The translations under genes and the position numbers were made by a program. A stretch of 38,531 nt of DNA. Source: DATAUK01 sp036268295. GTDB taxonomy: Bacteria > Actinomycetota > Actinomycetes > JAFAQI01. The stretch is taken from assembly GCA_036268295.1 (NCBI GenBank), contig DATAUK010000045.1, forward strand, positions 1 through 38,531. The letters run 5' to 3'. Below the pieces are notes generated by a model that was not told where the DNA came from, did no database searches, and worked only from the letters and a program-made list of their open reading frames with translations. This document shows, one piece after another, positions 25,285 to 33,080 of this stretch. How positions within the stretch are numbered: position 1 is the first letter of the stretch; every line of letters starts with the position of its first letter.

Positions 25285-26277
25285 ATGACGTCAAGCCTCC
25301 CGCGTCGCGCCGCGGCAGTGATGGCAGTGGCCGTCGCAGCCTTCAGTGGTGTAGCGCTCATTGGCGCGACCTCGGCAAGCGCTGCCCAACGCGCGCATAC
25401 GTCGCTGTCCATCCGTACCGCGAAGAACGCCATCAACCCCGGCGGCGGCGACACCATCAGCGGCACGCTGCGCGCTCCGCATCACCACACCAATGGTCAC
25501 AACATCACATTGCTCGAGAAGGCCAGCGGCGCCACGACGTGGAGCACGGACGCCACCCACCGCACCAATCGGCGCGGATTCGTCGCGTTCCAGGTGAGCC
25601 CGGCTGCGACCACGCGCTACCGTCTCGTCTTCGCCGGCAACAAGGGTCAGCAGCGTTCGCACAGCGGCGTCGTGCAGGTTCGGGTCCGCGCGGACGCGAC
25701 CTCGCTGACCATCTCCGCTGCATCCACCTCGATCACCGCGGGCCAGACCGACACGATCAGCGGCGTGCTGAGTGTCAACGGAACGCCGCTCGCCGGAGAC
25801 ACCGTCCACCTGCTCGGCAAGCGAAACGGCCACGGCTGGACCAAGCGCCAGTCCGCGGTGACCGCGAGCGACGGCAGCGTCAGCTTCACCGTGAAGCCCG
25901 GCGGGACGAACCACTACGCGCTGGCCTTCTACAAGAACGCCACCAACAGCGGCGCCCGCAGTGCCACGGTCACGGTGCACGTGCGCAAGACGAGCTCGCT
26001 GTCGATCCGGGCGCGGTCGAACCACGGCAAGGAGTTCATCAGTGGTGACCTGCGCGGTGGCGGTCACGCCCTCGCCCACCGTAATGTGACACTTCAGGAC
26101 GAGGCGTTCGGTACGTCGACCTGGACGACCGTCGCCACCAAGGCCACCGGTCACGGCGGCGCGGTCAGCTTCTCGGTGCCGGCGCCGACCGCGAACGAGA
26201 ACTACCAGCTGGTCTTCTCCGGTGGCGGGCAGTTCAGCGGTTGCCAGAGTGGTGTCGTCACTGTCAACGTGGTCTGA
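25285..26277 (+). CDS. Secreted protein with three Ig-like repeats
   Basis: The 330-aa product has a clear signal peptide: RR near residue 7, a hydrophobic core at 10-28 and SASAAQ with cleavage near 33. Three repeats of about 95 residues follow (about 39-135, 139-233, 237-330). Each opens with a SLSI or SLTI strand, has a DTISG or FISG turn, a V-x-L-[LQ] strand and ends with Y-x-L-x-F. This is a bacterial Ig-like or Ig-prealbumin-type fold by pattern. The first repeat has a His cluster (APHHHTNGH). AAAGGGA six to seven bases before the ATG is a good ribosome site. The repeats resemble the ectodomain of the membrane protein at 26938, with the sigma factor between them. Ligand unknown. Confidence 0.8.
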   Translation: MTSSLPRRAAAVMAVAVAAFSGVALIGATSASAAQRAHTSLSIRTAKNAINPGGGDTISGTLRAPHHHTNGHNITLLEKASGATTWSTDATHRTNRRGFVAFQVSPAATTRYRLVFAGNKGQQRSHSGVVQVRVRADATSLTISAASTSITAGQTDTISGVLSVNGTPLAGDTVHLLGKRNGHGWTKRQSAVTASDGSVSFTVKPGGTNHYALAFYKNATNSGARSATVTVHVRKTSSLSIRARSNHGKEFISGDLRGGGHALAHRNVTLQDEAFGTSTWTTVATKATGHGGAVSFSVPAPTANENYQLVFSGGGQFSGCQSGVVTVNVV

Positions 26278-26356
26278 GCACTAGGCAGTCGTTCTGTACT
26301 CCGCAGTCGTCAAGAGGGGACTGGTCACATCGGTTCGGACCTCCCTTCGCGCACCC

Positions 26357-26388
26357 GTCGGCCTGACCTTCCAGGGGGTCAGGCCGAC
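26357..26388 (+). terminator. 12-bp perfect hairpin between the Ig-protein gene and the sigma gene
   Basis: GTCGGCCTGACC (26357-26368) and GGTCAGGCCGAC (26377-26388) are perfectly complementary across an 8-base loop. There is no T-run after it, and the sigma gene GTG follows four bases later. It may end the upstream transcript, or sit in the sigma mRNA and limit ribosome access. The two roles cannot be told apart from sequence. Confidence 0.5.
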
Positions 26389-26391
26389 GAG

Positions 26392-26937
26392 GTGCTCGAC
26401 GACGCCTTACGGCGAGCGCGGTCCGGAGACGAATCTGGGTTCTTGGAGTTGTGGCGGGCACTGCAGCCACGACTCCTTCGCTATTTGCGGGTGCACAACG
26501 GTGAAGGCTTCGAGGACATCGCGGCCGAGACCTGGCTGCAAATCGTCCGTGACCTGCCGAACTTCATCGGCACCGCGGACGGCTTCCGCGGCTGGTTGTT
26601 CACCATCGCGAGGCATCGAGCAATTGATGCCAGCCGGGCTCGCGCCACTCGGCCGGTCATCGCTCTCGCGGACGTCAACGCGGGCGGGCCGGCGGCCTCA
26701 GCCCCCTCAGCCGAGAACGTCGCCATGGAGCGACTGTCGACCGACCAGGCGCTCTCGATGGTTGCCACCCTGCCCGCCGAGCAGGCAGAGTTGGTCGCCC
26801 TGCGGGTCATCGCCGGGCTTGACGTCTCAGCAGTCGCTGAGATGGTCGGCAAGACACCAGGAGCGGTCAGAGTGAGCGTCCATCGGGGGCTGCGCGCGCT
26901 TTCACGCGATCCCCGCATCCAGTCGGAGGTGATCTAG
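26392..26937 (+). CDS. ECF-like RNA polymerase sigma factor
   Basis: The 181-aa protein contains sigma region 2, from RARSGDESGFLELWRALQ through DIAAETWLQIVRDL and GFRGWLFTIARHRAIDASRAR, and sigma region 4, from ALSMVATLPAEQAELVALRVIAGLDVSAVAEMVG to a VRVSVHRGLRAL recognition helix. That two-domain makeup and size are ECF-type. GTG 26392 leaves only a few residues before region 2; the frame stays open and plausible upstream (reading DLPSRTRRPDL) but offers no standard start, so the N-terminus is uncertain. Its stop abuts the GTG of the next gene with no gap, as in sigma/anti-sigma pairs. Confidence 0.88.
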   Translation: MLDDALRRARSGDESGFLELWRALQPRLLRYLRVHNGEGFEDIAAETWLQIVRDLPNFIGTADGFRGWLFTIARHRAIDASRARATRPVIALADVNAGGPAASAPSAENVAMERLSTDQALSMVATLPAEQAELVALRVIAGLDVSAVAEMVGKTPGAVRVSVHRGLRALSRDPRIQSEVI

Positions 26938-28107
26938 GTGTCACCCCATGACGATGACCTCGGCCGCTGGCAGGACGACCCGGTTTTCCGGGCACTGACC
27001 GGTCCGGCGTCCGGCGACGAGCTCGCCGGCGAGGCCGAGGCGCTGGCGGCGTTCCGCGCCGCGGTGCCGTTACGATCACGGCGCCAGTACGCCGGCCGAC
27101 TCGGCATCGGCGGCTCCGCTCTCGGCATCGCGATCGCCTTGTCCGGCGGCGTTGCAGCGGCGTACTCCGGCTCACTTCCGACGCCGGTGCAGCGGGTCAC
27201 GTACGACGTCGGCAGCTGGGCCGGCGTGCCGGCGCCGCAGCATCACCACCACAAGCTGCTGGTGGCCGGGGACCACGGCTCGAGTCCGACGCCAACCGCG
27301 TCGAGGAGCACGTTCATCACGCCCTCGCCGCACACGGTGTCCGTGATCGCGACCTTGACCCCATCGCCGGCATCGTCCTGGCATCACTCGGCGGCGGCCG
27401 GCTCGAAGGTGAAATCGAGGTCCAAGGCGAGCCGGTCGGCGTCACCGACGGCGAGCTCGACTCCGACCGCGACGCCAACTCCTACCCCGGCCGTGACACC
27501 CACGACGACCCCAACTCCGACACCGACCCCGACCGTGACGGCGGCGCCCCTCCCGGCGTCGATCACGATCACGTTGGGAAGCAGCCGGGTTACTTCCGGC
27601 GGCACGGTGTCAGTGCTCGGCCACCTCGCGACCTCGACCGGCGCACCGGTCGCCAGCACCCGGGTCTGGCTGCTCGAGCGGATCACCGGTGAGGACGCGG
27701 TCACCCAGGTGGCGATGGGGTTGACCGGCGCCGACGGCTCGATCACGTTGACCTCTCCGGTCCTCAGTCACAACGCGCGCTTCCGGCTGGCGGCAGCTCA
27801 CCGGCTGCGCAGCGCCTCGCTCGGCGTTGTTGTGGTGCCGACCGTCTCGGCCGGCGTGACGGCGCAGGGTACGAGCTATTCGGTGCGGGTCAGCACGTCC
27901 GGTGGCAACGCCGGCGACACGGTGGCGTTGGAGCAGCGATCGAACGGGCGCTGGCAGCAGGTCTCCACTGCAGCGTTGGATGGGAGTGGTGGCGCGACGT
28001 TCAGCGTCCCGATCCCGCCGAAGCACGACGTCCACTACCGCGTGATCCTGTCGCGCACCCAGGCCCACGCCTCCGCGCAGGCTAGCTTCGTCGCTCCCCC
28101 TGAGTAG
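26938..28107 (+). CDS. Putative anti-sigma-like one-TM protein with Ig-like ectodomains
   Basis: The 389-aa protein has a short acidic cytosolic head (1-53), one TM helix at about 54-77, an LPTPVQRVTYDVGSWAG motif right outside, a His cluster at 102-105, a Ser/Pro/Thr stalk (about 115-204) and two beta-rich Ig-like units (about 205-300 and 303-389). Actinobacterial proteins coded directly after sigma factors often have this head-TM-LPxPxQ layout. The head lacks the ZAS zinc motif (HxxxCxxC), so anti-sigma action is inferred from position and topology. The ectodomain repeats resemble the secreted protein at 25285. Translation is probably coupled to the sigma gene because TAG and GTG abut. Confidence 0.75.
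   Translation: MSPHDDDLGRWQDDPVFRALTGPASGDELAGEAEALAAFRAAVPLRSRRQYAGRLGIGGSALGIAIALSGGVAAAYSGSLPTPVQRVTYDVGSWAGVPAPQHHHHKLLVAGDHGSSPTPTASRSTFITPSPHTVSVIATLTPSPASSWHHSAAAGSKVKSRSKASRSASPTASSTPTATPTPTPAVTPTTTPTPTPTPTVTAAPLPASITITLGSSRVTSGGTVSVLGHLATSTGAPVASTRVWLLERITGEDAVTQVAMGLTGADGSITLTSPVLSHNARFRLAAAHRLRSASLGVVVVPTVSAGVTAQGTSYSVRVSTSGGNAGDTVALEQRSNGRWQQVSTAALDGSGGATFSVPIPPKHDVHYRVILSRTQAHASAQASFVAPPE
27439..27549 (+). repeat. Pro/Thr-coding low-complexity stretch
   Basis: Short imperfect repeats of ACTCC, GACGCC and ACCCC encode a run of TPTPTP residues in the stalk of the membrane protein. Such tracts are prone to length change by slippage and make a stiff spacer through the cell wall. Confidence 0.6.
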
Positions 28108-28161
28108 CGCCGCTGGCGTGCCCGCGGCCGGCTCTGACCCGGGTCCGTGTAAACAGAACGG

Positions 28162-29178
28162 GTGACGAACGACGACTGGACCGCGCCCGGTGTCTACGAG
28201 GTCGCGCCCGGCGTGCACCGGATCCCGCTGCCCTTACCCAACGACGGCCTTCGGGCGGTCAACGTCTATGCGCTGACCGGCTCAGGTGGACCGATCCTGA
28301 TCGACTCCGGCTGGTCGATCCCCGAAGCGAAGAAGCTGTTGCAGGAAGGCTTGGCGGAGCTCGGCGCGGAGTTCGCCGACGTGCAGCGATTCCTGGTGAC
28401 TCACATGCACCGCGACCACTACAGCCAGGCGATCCATCTGCGCCGCGAGTTCGGCACCAGAGTGACTCTCGGCGCCGACGAGCGCTGGTCGCTGGAGACG
28501 ACGATGCGTCCCGGCCGCGCGAGCGCGCAGGAGCAGATCACCTACCTTCGCGAGCTCGGCGCCGCCGCGATCGCGGATCAGATGGAACGGCACACCAGCG
28601 GCATCGACCTCACCGACTGGGAGCTGCCTGACGACTGGTTCGCACCGGACGAGGTGGTGCCAGCGCACGGCAGGTCGCTCGAGGTCGTCGCCACGCCGGG
28701 CCACACTCGCGGCCACGTCGTCTTCTACGACACCCCGGCCGCTCTGCTGTTTGCCGGCGACCATGTGCTTCCGACGATCACGCCGTCGATCGGGTTCGAG
28801 CCGGCGCTGTCCAGCGATCCACTGGGGGCGTTTCTTCGGTCGCTCGCGATAGTCCGGCAGCGGCCGGACGCGATGCTGCTTCCGGCGCATGGTCCGGTCG
28901 CCGCGAGCGCCCACGACCGGGTCGATGAGCTGGTGGAGCACCACCGGGTCAGGCTCGACGCGATGGCCGCCGCATTGGGCTGGGGTGCCGACACCGCCGC
29001 TGACGTTGCGGCGAAGGTGACGTGGACCCGCCGGGCTCGTTCGCTTGCCGAGCTCGACATCTTCAACCAGTTCCTCGCGGTCTGCGAGACCGGCGCGCAC
29101 CTCGACCTGCTGGTGGCGCAGGGGCGCGCGACGGTGCAGCTGGTCGACGGCGTACGTCGCTACTCGCTGGTGTCCTGA
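28162..29178 (+). CDS. MBL-fold metallo-hydrolase
   Basis: The 338-aa protein has the metallo-beta-lactamase signature THMHRDH (H81, H83, D85, H86), then TPGHTRGHVVF for the third His and LFAGDHVLP for the bridging Asp. A C-terminal helical segment of about 90 residues resembles the winged-helix tail of LACTB2-like hydrolases. It should bind two zinc ions and hydrolyse a thioester, ester or phosphodiester; the substrate is unknown. GTG 28162 is preceded at six bases by TAAACA, a weak match to the local -10 pattern. The end overlaps the convergent peptidase by 19 bases. Confidence 0.88.
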   Translation: MTNDDWTAPGVYEVAPGVHRIPLPLPNDGLRAVNVYALTGSGGPILIDSGWSIPEAKKLLQEGLAELGAEFADVQRFLVTHMHRDHYSQAIHLRREFGTRVTLGADERWSLETTMRPGRASAQEQITYLRELGAAAIADQMERHTSGIDLTDWELPDDWFAPDEVVPAHGRSLEVVATPGHTRGHVVFYDTPAALLFAGDHVLPTITPSIGFEPALSSDPLGAFLRSLAIVRQRPDAMLLPAHGPVAASAHDRVDELVEHHRVRLDAMAAALGWGADTAADVAAKVTWTRRARSLAELDIFNQFLAVCETGAHLDLLVAQGRATVQLVDGVRRYSLVS

Positions 29179-30227
29179 GACTCGGTGTCGGTCTCAGCGT
29201 CTGGGTCGGCGTCGGCAGGCTTCGGCCAGATCCGGTCAGCAACCCGCTGACCGACTGAGGCGGCCTCCTCGCCGAGGCCACGCAACAGGCCCATGAGGGC
29301 GTCTGCGGACTCGTCCATCGTCTGCTTATAGGACTTGGCCGCCTCGCGCGCGTCGTCGCCGACCGAGGCATCGTGCTCCTCGCCGCGTCGCGGATAGTCG
29401 CCGTCGAGGATCGCCTGATAGCTGCCATCGTCCACCCATCGCCGCAAATCAGCCGCCCGCAGCACCGCGAACGGATGAAGCTGGCCCTGCAGCGAGAGCA
29501 GCTTGAGTACGCCGTCGCGAAGGTCGCCCTGCGCGTCGTACTCGCGGGCCTGCTCGAGGAACGCGGTCACGTCCATCTCGGCCAGCCGCGCGCCGCCGGC
29601 CACCTTCATGAGCGCGCGCAACGCCGCCTCAGGGTCCTGAGCCGCGAGCAGCCCGGCGCGGTCGCATGACACCTCGGACTTGCGGTACCACTCCTCGAGC
29701 GCCGTGATCAGCGCCCGCAGCCCGAGGTAGCCGACCGGGAGGAAGAACACCCGGCGCGACAGCGTCAGCAGCGCGTTGAGCATCGTGCGGTAAACCGCAT
29801 GTCCGGACAGCACGTGGCCTAGCTCGTGGCCGATGACGAACCGGAGCTCTTCCTCGTCGAGCAGGTCGACCAGGCCACTGTTAATGACCAGGAACGGCTT
29901 GTCGATGCCGACCGTGGCGATGTTCGGGATCGGGTTGTTCGTGACAAACGCGTCCGGCACATCGGGCAGGTCGAGGATGCGGGCGCCGTCCTGGATCAGC
30001 CGCAGGATGTCCGGGAACTGGCGTTGTTCGACCCGCACCGTCGAGGCGAGCGCAAGCAACCGCGGGCTGCGCCCGGCGAACAGCCCCGACAGCCAATGCA
30101 GCACCTGGTCGAAGCCGCGAATTTTTCGCAGCGCCGAGAGCGCGGCGCGGTCGGAGGGATGCTCGTAGGCGCGTGGGCTGAGATCTGGCAGCAGGACCCG
30201 GGATCGGTCGGGCGTCGAGGAGGTCAC
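29160..30227 (-). CDS. M48-family metallopeptidase
   Basis: The 355-aa protein has the zinc motif GHELGHVLSGH (H134, E135, H138) and a downstream SEVSCDRAGL with the third ligand Glu, as in M48 (HtpX/Ste24-like) peptidases. A hydrophobic segment follows at about residues 149-175 (LLTLSRRVFFLPVGYLGLRALI), so it is probably membrane-associated. A long acidic C-terminus may be disordered. M48 enzymes act in membrane-protein quality control. GTG 30227 has TACCGT seven bases upstream (30235-30240, reverse strand). Confidence 0.88.
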   Translation of the reverse strand: MTSSTPDRSRVLLPDLSPRAYEHPSDRAALSALRKIRGFDQVLHWLSGLFAGRSPRLLALASTVRVEQRQFPDILRLIQDGARILDLPDVPDAFVTNNPIPNIATVGIDKPFLVINSGLVDLLDEEELRFVIGHELGHVLSGHAVYRTMLNALLTLSRRVFFLPVGYLGLRALITALEEWYRKSEVSCDRAGLLAAQDPEAALRALMKVAGGARLAEMDVTAFLEQAREYDAQGDLRDGVLKLLSLQGQLHPFAVLRAADLRRWVDDGSYQAILDGDYPRRGEEHDASVGDDAREAAKSYKQTMDESADALMGLLRGLGEEAASVGQRVADRIWPKPADADPDAETDTESQDTSE

Positions 30228-30234
30228 AGGCGTG

Positions 30235-30294
30235 ACGGTACGCCGGTCCACCCGGTTGGGTAGCCGGCGCGGGACGGAGGCGTCGGCGTAGCGT
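30235..30294. promoter_or_regulatory. Two divergent leaderless -10 elements
   Basis: TACCGT on the minus strand (30235-30240) ends seven bases before the peptidase GTG. TAGCGT on the plus strand (30289-30294) ends six bases before ATG 30301 of the VOC protein. Neither gene has a Shine-Dalgarno. Confidence 0.55.
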
Positions 30295-30300
30295 CGATGG

Positions 30301-30822
30301 ATGGGCATCGTTCGTCTCAACCATGCGGTTCTCTACGTCGCCGACCTGCAGCGCAGCCTTGACTTCTACTGCGGCGTGCTCGGGTTCCGGCGGATCGAGG
30401 AGATGACCCCGGCGGGCTTCAAGGGTGCCGGATTCCTGCGCGCACCAGGCTCGACCAACGACCACGACCTCGGCCTGTTCGAGATCGGCGGCGGCGCCGC
30501 GCCGTCGCAGGCCGGTCGCTCGACGACGGGTCTGTATCACCTCGCCTGGGAGGTCGACAACCTGGACGAGCTCGACCGGTTGGCCGGTGCGCTGACCGAG
30601 GCGGGCGCGCTCGTCGGCGCCTCCGATCACGGCACCACGAAGAGCTTGTACGCCAAGGATCCTGACGGCATCGAGCTGGAGATCGTCTGGCTGATCCCGG
30701 CTGACCTGCTCACCGAGGTGGCACTCGAGGCCCGCACCTCGATCGGCCGGCTCGACCTGGCAGCCGAGAAGGCGAAGTTCGGCGCGACCACCCGCGGCGG
30801 CGTCGGAATCTCGGTCGTCTGA
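30301..30822 (+). CDS. VOC-family (glyoxalase/dioxygenase-like) protein
   Basis: This 173-aa protein begins IVRLNHAVLYVADLQRSLDFY, the first beta-alpha-beta-beta-beta module of the vicinal oxygen chelate superfamily. Candidate metal ligands are H8, H80 in LYHLAWEV, and Glu 125 or 127 in DPDGIELEIVW. The layout is like catechol 2,3-dioxygenase-type VOC proteins, but the reaction cannot be assigned. It ends four bases before the convergent MMPL gene. Confidence 0.85.
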   Translation: MGIVRLNHAVLYVADLQRSLDFYCGVLGFRRIEEMTPAGFKGAGFLRAPGSTNDHDLGLFEIGGGAAPSQAGRSTTGLYHLAWEVDNLDELDRLAGALTEAGALVGASDHGTTKSLYAKDPDGIELEIVWLIPADLLTEVALEARTSIGRLDLAAEKAKFGATTRGGVGISVV

Positions 30823-30825
30823 GAT

Positions 30826-32994
30826 CTACGTCGTCGTCGCGGCGGCTTTTGGGGCGAGCGCGCTTCGGTTGACCCGGAGCACTCGAGCGAACGAGTCCGG
30901 CAGCCACCAGTTCCAGCGGCCCATCAGGGCCATCAACGCCGGTACCAAAAGGGCGCGAACCACGGTGGCGTCGAGCAGGATGCCGACGCCGAGCCCGGTC
31001 GCCAGCACCTTGATGTCGGTCTCCGGTCCGGAGGCGAGCGAGGCGAACGCGAGGAACAGGATCAGCGCCGCGCTGGTCACCAACCGCCCGGTGCGGCCAA
31101 GCCCCTGGACGACGGCGCCGTTGGTGCCGAGAGTCGGCGAGCCGTCGTACTCCTCGCGGATCCGGCTGAGGATGAAGACCTCGTAGTCCATCGAGAGTCC
31201 GAACAGGAACGCGAACAAGATCAGCGGGATCCAGAACGTGACCGCGCCCGTCGCCTGGATGCCGAACAGCGCCGACGAGCCGTGGCCCTCCTGCCAGAAG
31301 AACGTCAGCAGCCCGAACGTCGCGGCCATTGAGACGACGTTGAGCAGCACAGCTTTCAGGGCCAGCAGGAATGAGCGGAATGCCCGCATCAGCAGAATCA
31401 ATGTCGCGATCGCGATGATCGTGAACATCAGCGGGAAGTTGCCGTAGACGGCATGGATGTAGTCCTGCTGCAGCGGCCCGTCACCGCCGACGCCGATGAC
31501 GCCGGGCAGGTCGTTCACCGCGGCCTGCAGACTGCGCACCGGCTCCAGCGTCGTGCTGTTGACGGTGACGACATTGGGGATCGCGATGATGTCGGCAAAG
31601 CCCTCGCGTGAGCCGGTCGGCCCATCAGGCAACGTCGCGGTCGTGATACCGCTGGCGCCGCTGGCAGCGCGAAGCACGGCGGGCGCCGCCTCAGACTTGG
31701 TCAAGATCTCAAGCGGGGTAAGGATTCCTGGGCTGATGTCCTGGTCGGTCATTTGTACGTAGGCGGTGTGGGCCGGCCCGGTCTGCGCCAGTGCTGCGAC
31801 GCTGGTCTGCCCGACCTTCATCCCGAACACCGGGCTGAGGAACAGCCCGAGCACCACGACCGCGGCACCCGCACCGATCCAGCGGCGGTTGACGACGAGC
31901 CGCGCCCATTTGGTCCACACCCGGCTCGCCGTCGCTTCATGACGGATCCGCGGCCAGTCGGCCCGCGGCCCGATGCCGCCCAGCAACGCGGGAAGCAGCG
32001 TGAGCACGACGATCGTCGAGATCAGCGGGATCAGCACACCGCCGATCCCGACGCTACGCAGGCCGGGGACCGGCAGCACGATCAGCGCGAGCAACCCGAT
32101 CGCGACAGTCAGCCCGGAGACCGCAACGGTCCGGCCGGCGGTTTCGATCGCGCGGATCACCGCCTCGTGGTTCGAACGGCCGTGTTCTCGTTCCTCGCGC
32201 CAACGGGTCACCACCAGCAGGCTGTAGTCGATCGCGAGACCGAGGCCGACCAGCGCGACGAGGAACTCGACGATGAACGACACCTCGGTGATCTCGGTCA
32301 GCCCGAGTACGACGAGGAACGTCGTGAGGATCGACACCGCCGCGACGAGCATCGGCAGGAACGCCAGCAACGAGGCGAACACGAACGCCAGCACGATCAA
32401 GGCGCCGGCGCCACCGATCAGCGTCTCGGCGAAGACACCGGGACCGTGGGTGTTGCCGCTCGACGACAGCTGATCGAGGCCGGTGACGCCGGTCTGCCAG
32501 CCGGGCAGCGAGGTCGAGAGGGTGCGGGTGATTTTGTTGGTCGGATCGGAGGCGAACGAGGTCGGCGGCGGGCTGAAGATCAGGGCAACGGTGGTGCGGT
32601 GGTTCGAACCGACGAGCTGTTGGTCGTGGGTGTTGGCGTAGTCCACCACCCGACTGCCCGGGATCGCGTGCTCGATAGCAGCGGCACTCGAATCGAGAGC
32701 GGCCGTCTCTTGTGCGGCGGTGTGTCCCGCCGGCGGGGTGAGAACTCCGATGCTGGTGAAGCCGAGCGTGCCGTTCGCACCGTACACCGCGGTCAGGTGC
32801 TTGGCGGTTTCATAGCCGGGCTGACCCGGGAGTGAGAAGTCGACTGATAGCCGACTCGACACCTTCGACGCTGCCACGCCACCGCCGATGAAGATGAGCA
32901 GCCAGCCGACCATCACCCATTTCCGGTGGTGGAGAACGAACTCCGCGATCCGGCCGAAGACCGTCCGCGGTGTTCCAGGTAGTGACTCGCCCAT
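30826..32994 (-). CDS. MMPL-family RND transporter
   Basis: The 722-aa protein has the MmpL layout: TM1 at about residues 18-40, a large extracytoplasmic loop to about 200, a block of five TM helices, a second TM plus loop, and a final five-TM block. The GLAIDYSLLVVTRWREE segment and the matching GLSMDYEVFILSRIREEY in the second half are the paired proton-relay motifs of TM4 and TM10. Relatives export lipids or drugs. It is divergent from a MarR regulator with an AT-rich region between them, pointing to ligand-induced efflux. AGAGG five bases before the ATG is a weak ribosome site. Confidence 0.92.
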   Translation of the reverse strand: MGESLPGTPRTVFGRIAEFVLHHRKWVMVGWLLIFIGGGVAASKVSSRLSVDFSLPGQPGYETAKHLTAVYGANGTLGFTSIGVLTPPAGHTAAQETAALDSSAAAIEHAIPGSRVVDYANTHDQQLVGSNHRTTVALIFSPPPTSFASDPTNKITRTLSTSLPGWQTGVTGLDQLSSSGNTHGPGVFAETLIGGAGALIVLAFVFASLLAFLPMLVAAVSILTTFLVVLGLTEITEVSFIVEFLVALVGLGLAIDYSLLVVTRWREEREHGRSNHEAVIRAIETAGRTVAVSGLTVAIGLLALIVLPVPGLRSVGIGGVLIPLISTIVVLTLLPALLGGIGPRADWPRIRHEATASRVWTKWARLVVNRRWIGAGAAVVVLGLFLSPVFGMKVGQTSVAALAQTGPAHTAYVQMTDQDISPGILTPLEILTKSEAAPAVLRAASGASGITTATLPDGPTGSREGFADIIAIPNVVTVNSTTLEPVRSLQAAVNDLPGVIGVGGDGPLQQDYIHAVYGNFPLMFTIIAIATLILLMRAFRSFLLALKAVLLNVVSMAATFGLLTFFWQEGHGSSALFGIQATGAVTFWIPLILFAFLFGLSMDYEVFILSRIREEYDGSPTLGTNGAVVQGLGRTGRLVTSAALILFLAFASLASGPETDIKVLATGLGVGILLDATVVRALLVPALMALMGRWNWWLPDSFARVLRVNRSALAPKAAATTT

Positions 32995-33009
32995 GGTGCC
33001 TCTCGCTTC

Positions 33010-33073
33010 TATCGGTCATGCCGTTCCTGTATAGAACCTTTCACGGGCAGAACGATTATTCAAAATGTAGTAT
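33010..33073. promoter_or_regulatory. AT-rich divergent MMPL/MarR promoter region
   Basis: This stretch is much richer in A/T than its surroundings and includes TAGTAT (33068-33073), seven bases before the MarR ATG. Only loose inverted symmetry is visible around 33052-33075, so a MarR operator is likely by position, but I cannot define it. Confidence 0.45.
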
Positions 33074-33080
33074 CGGTGAC

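Noticed and set aside
31753..32835. 360-codon plus-strand frame opposite the MMPL gene
   Set aside because: Highly charged, repetitive translation and no start signal; it is the shadow of the transporter.
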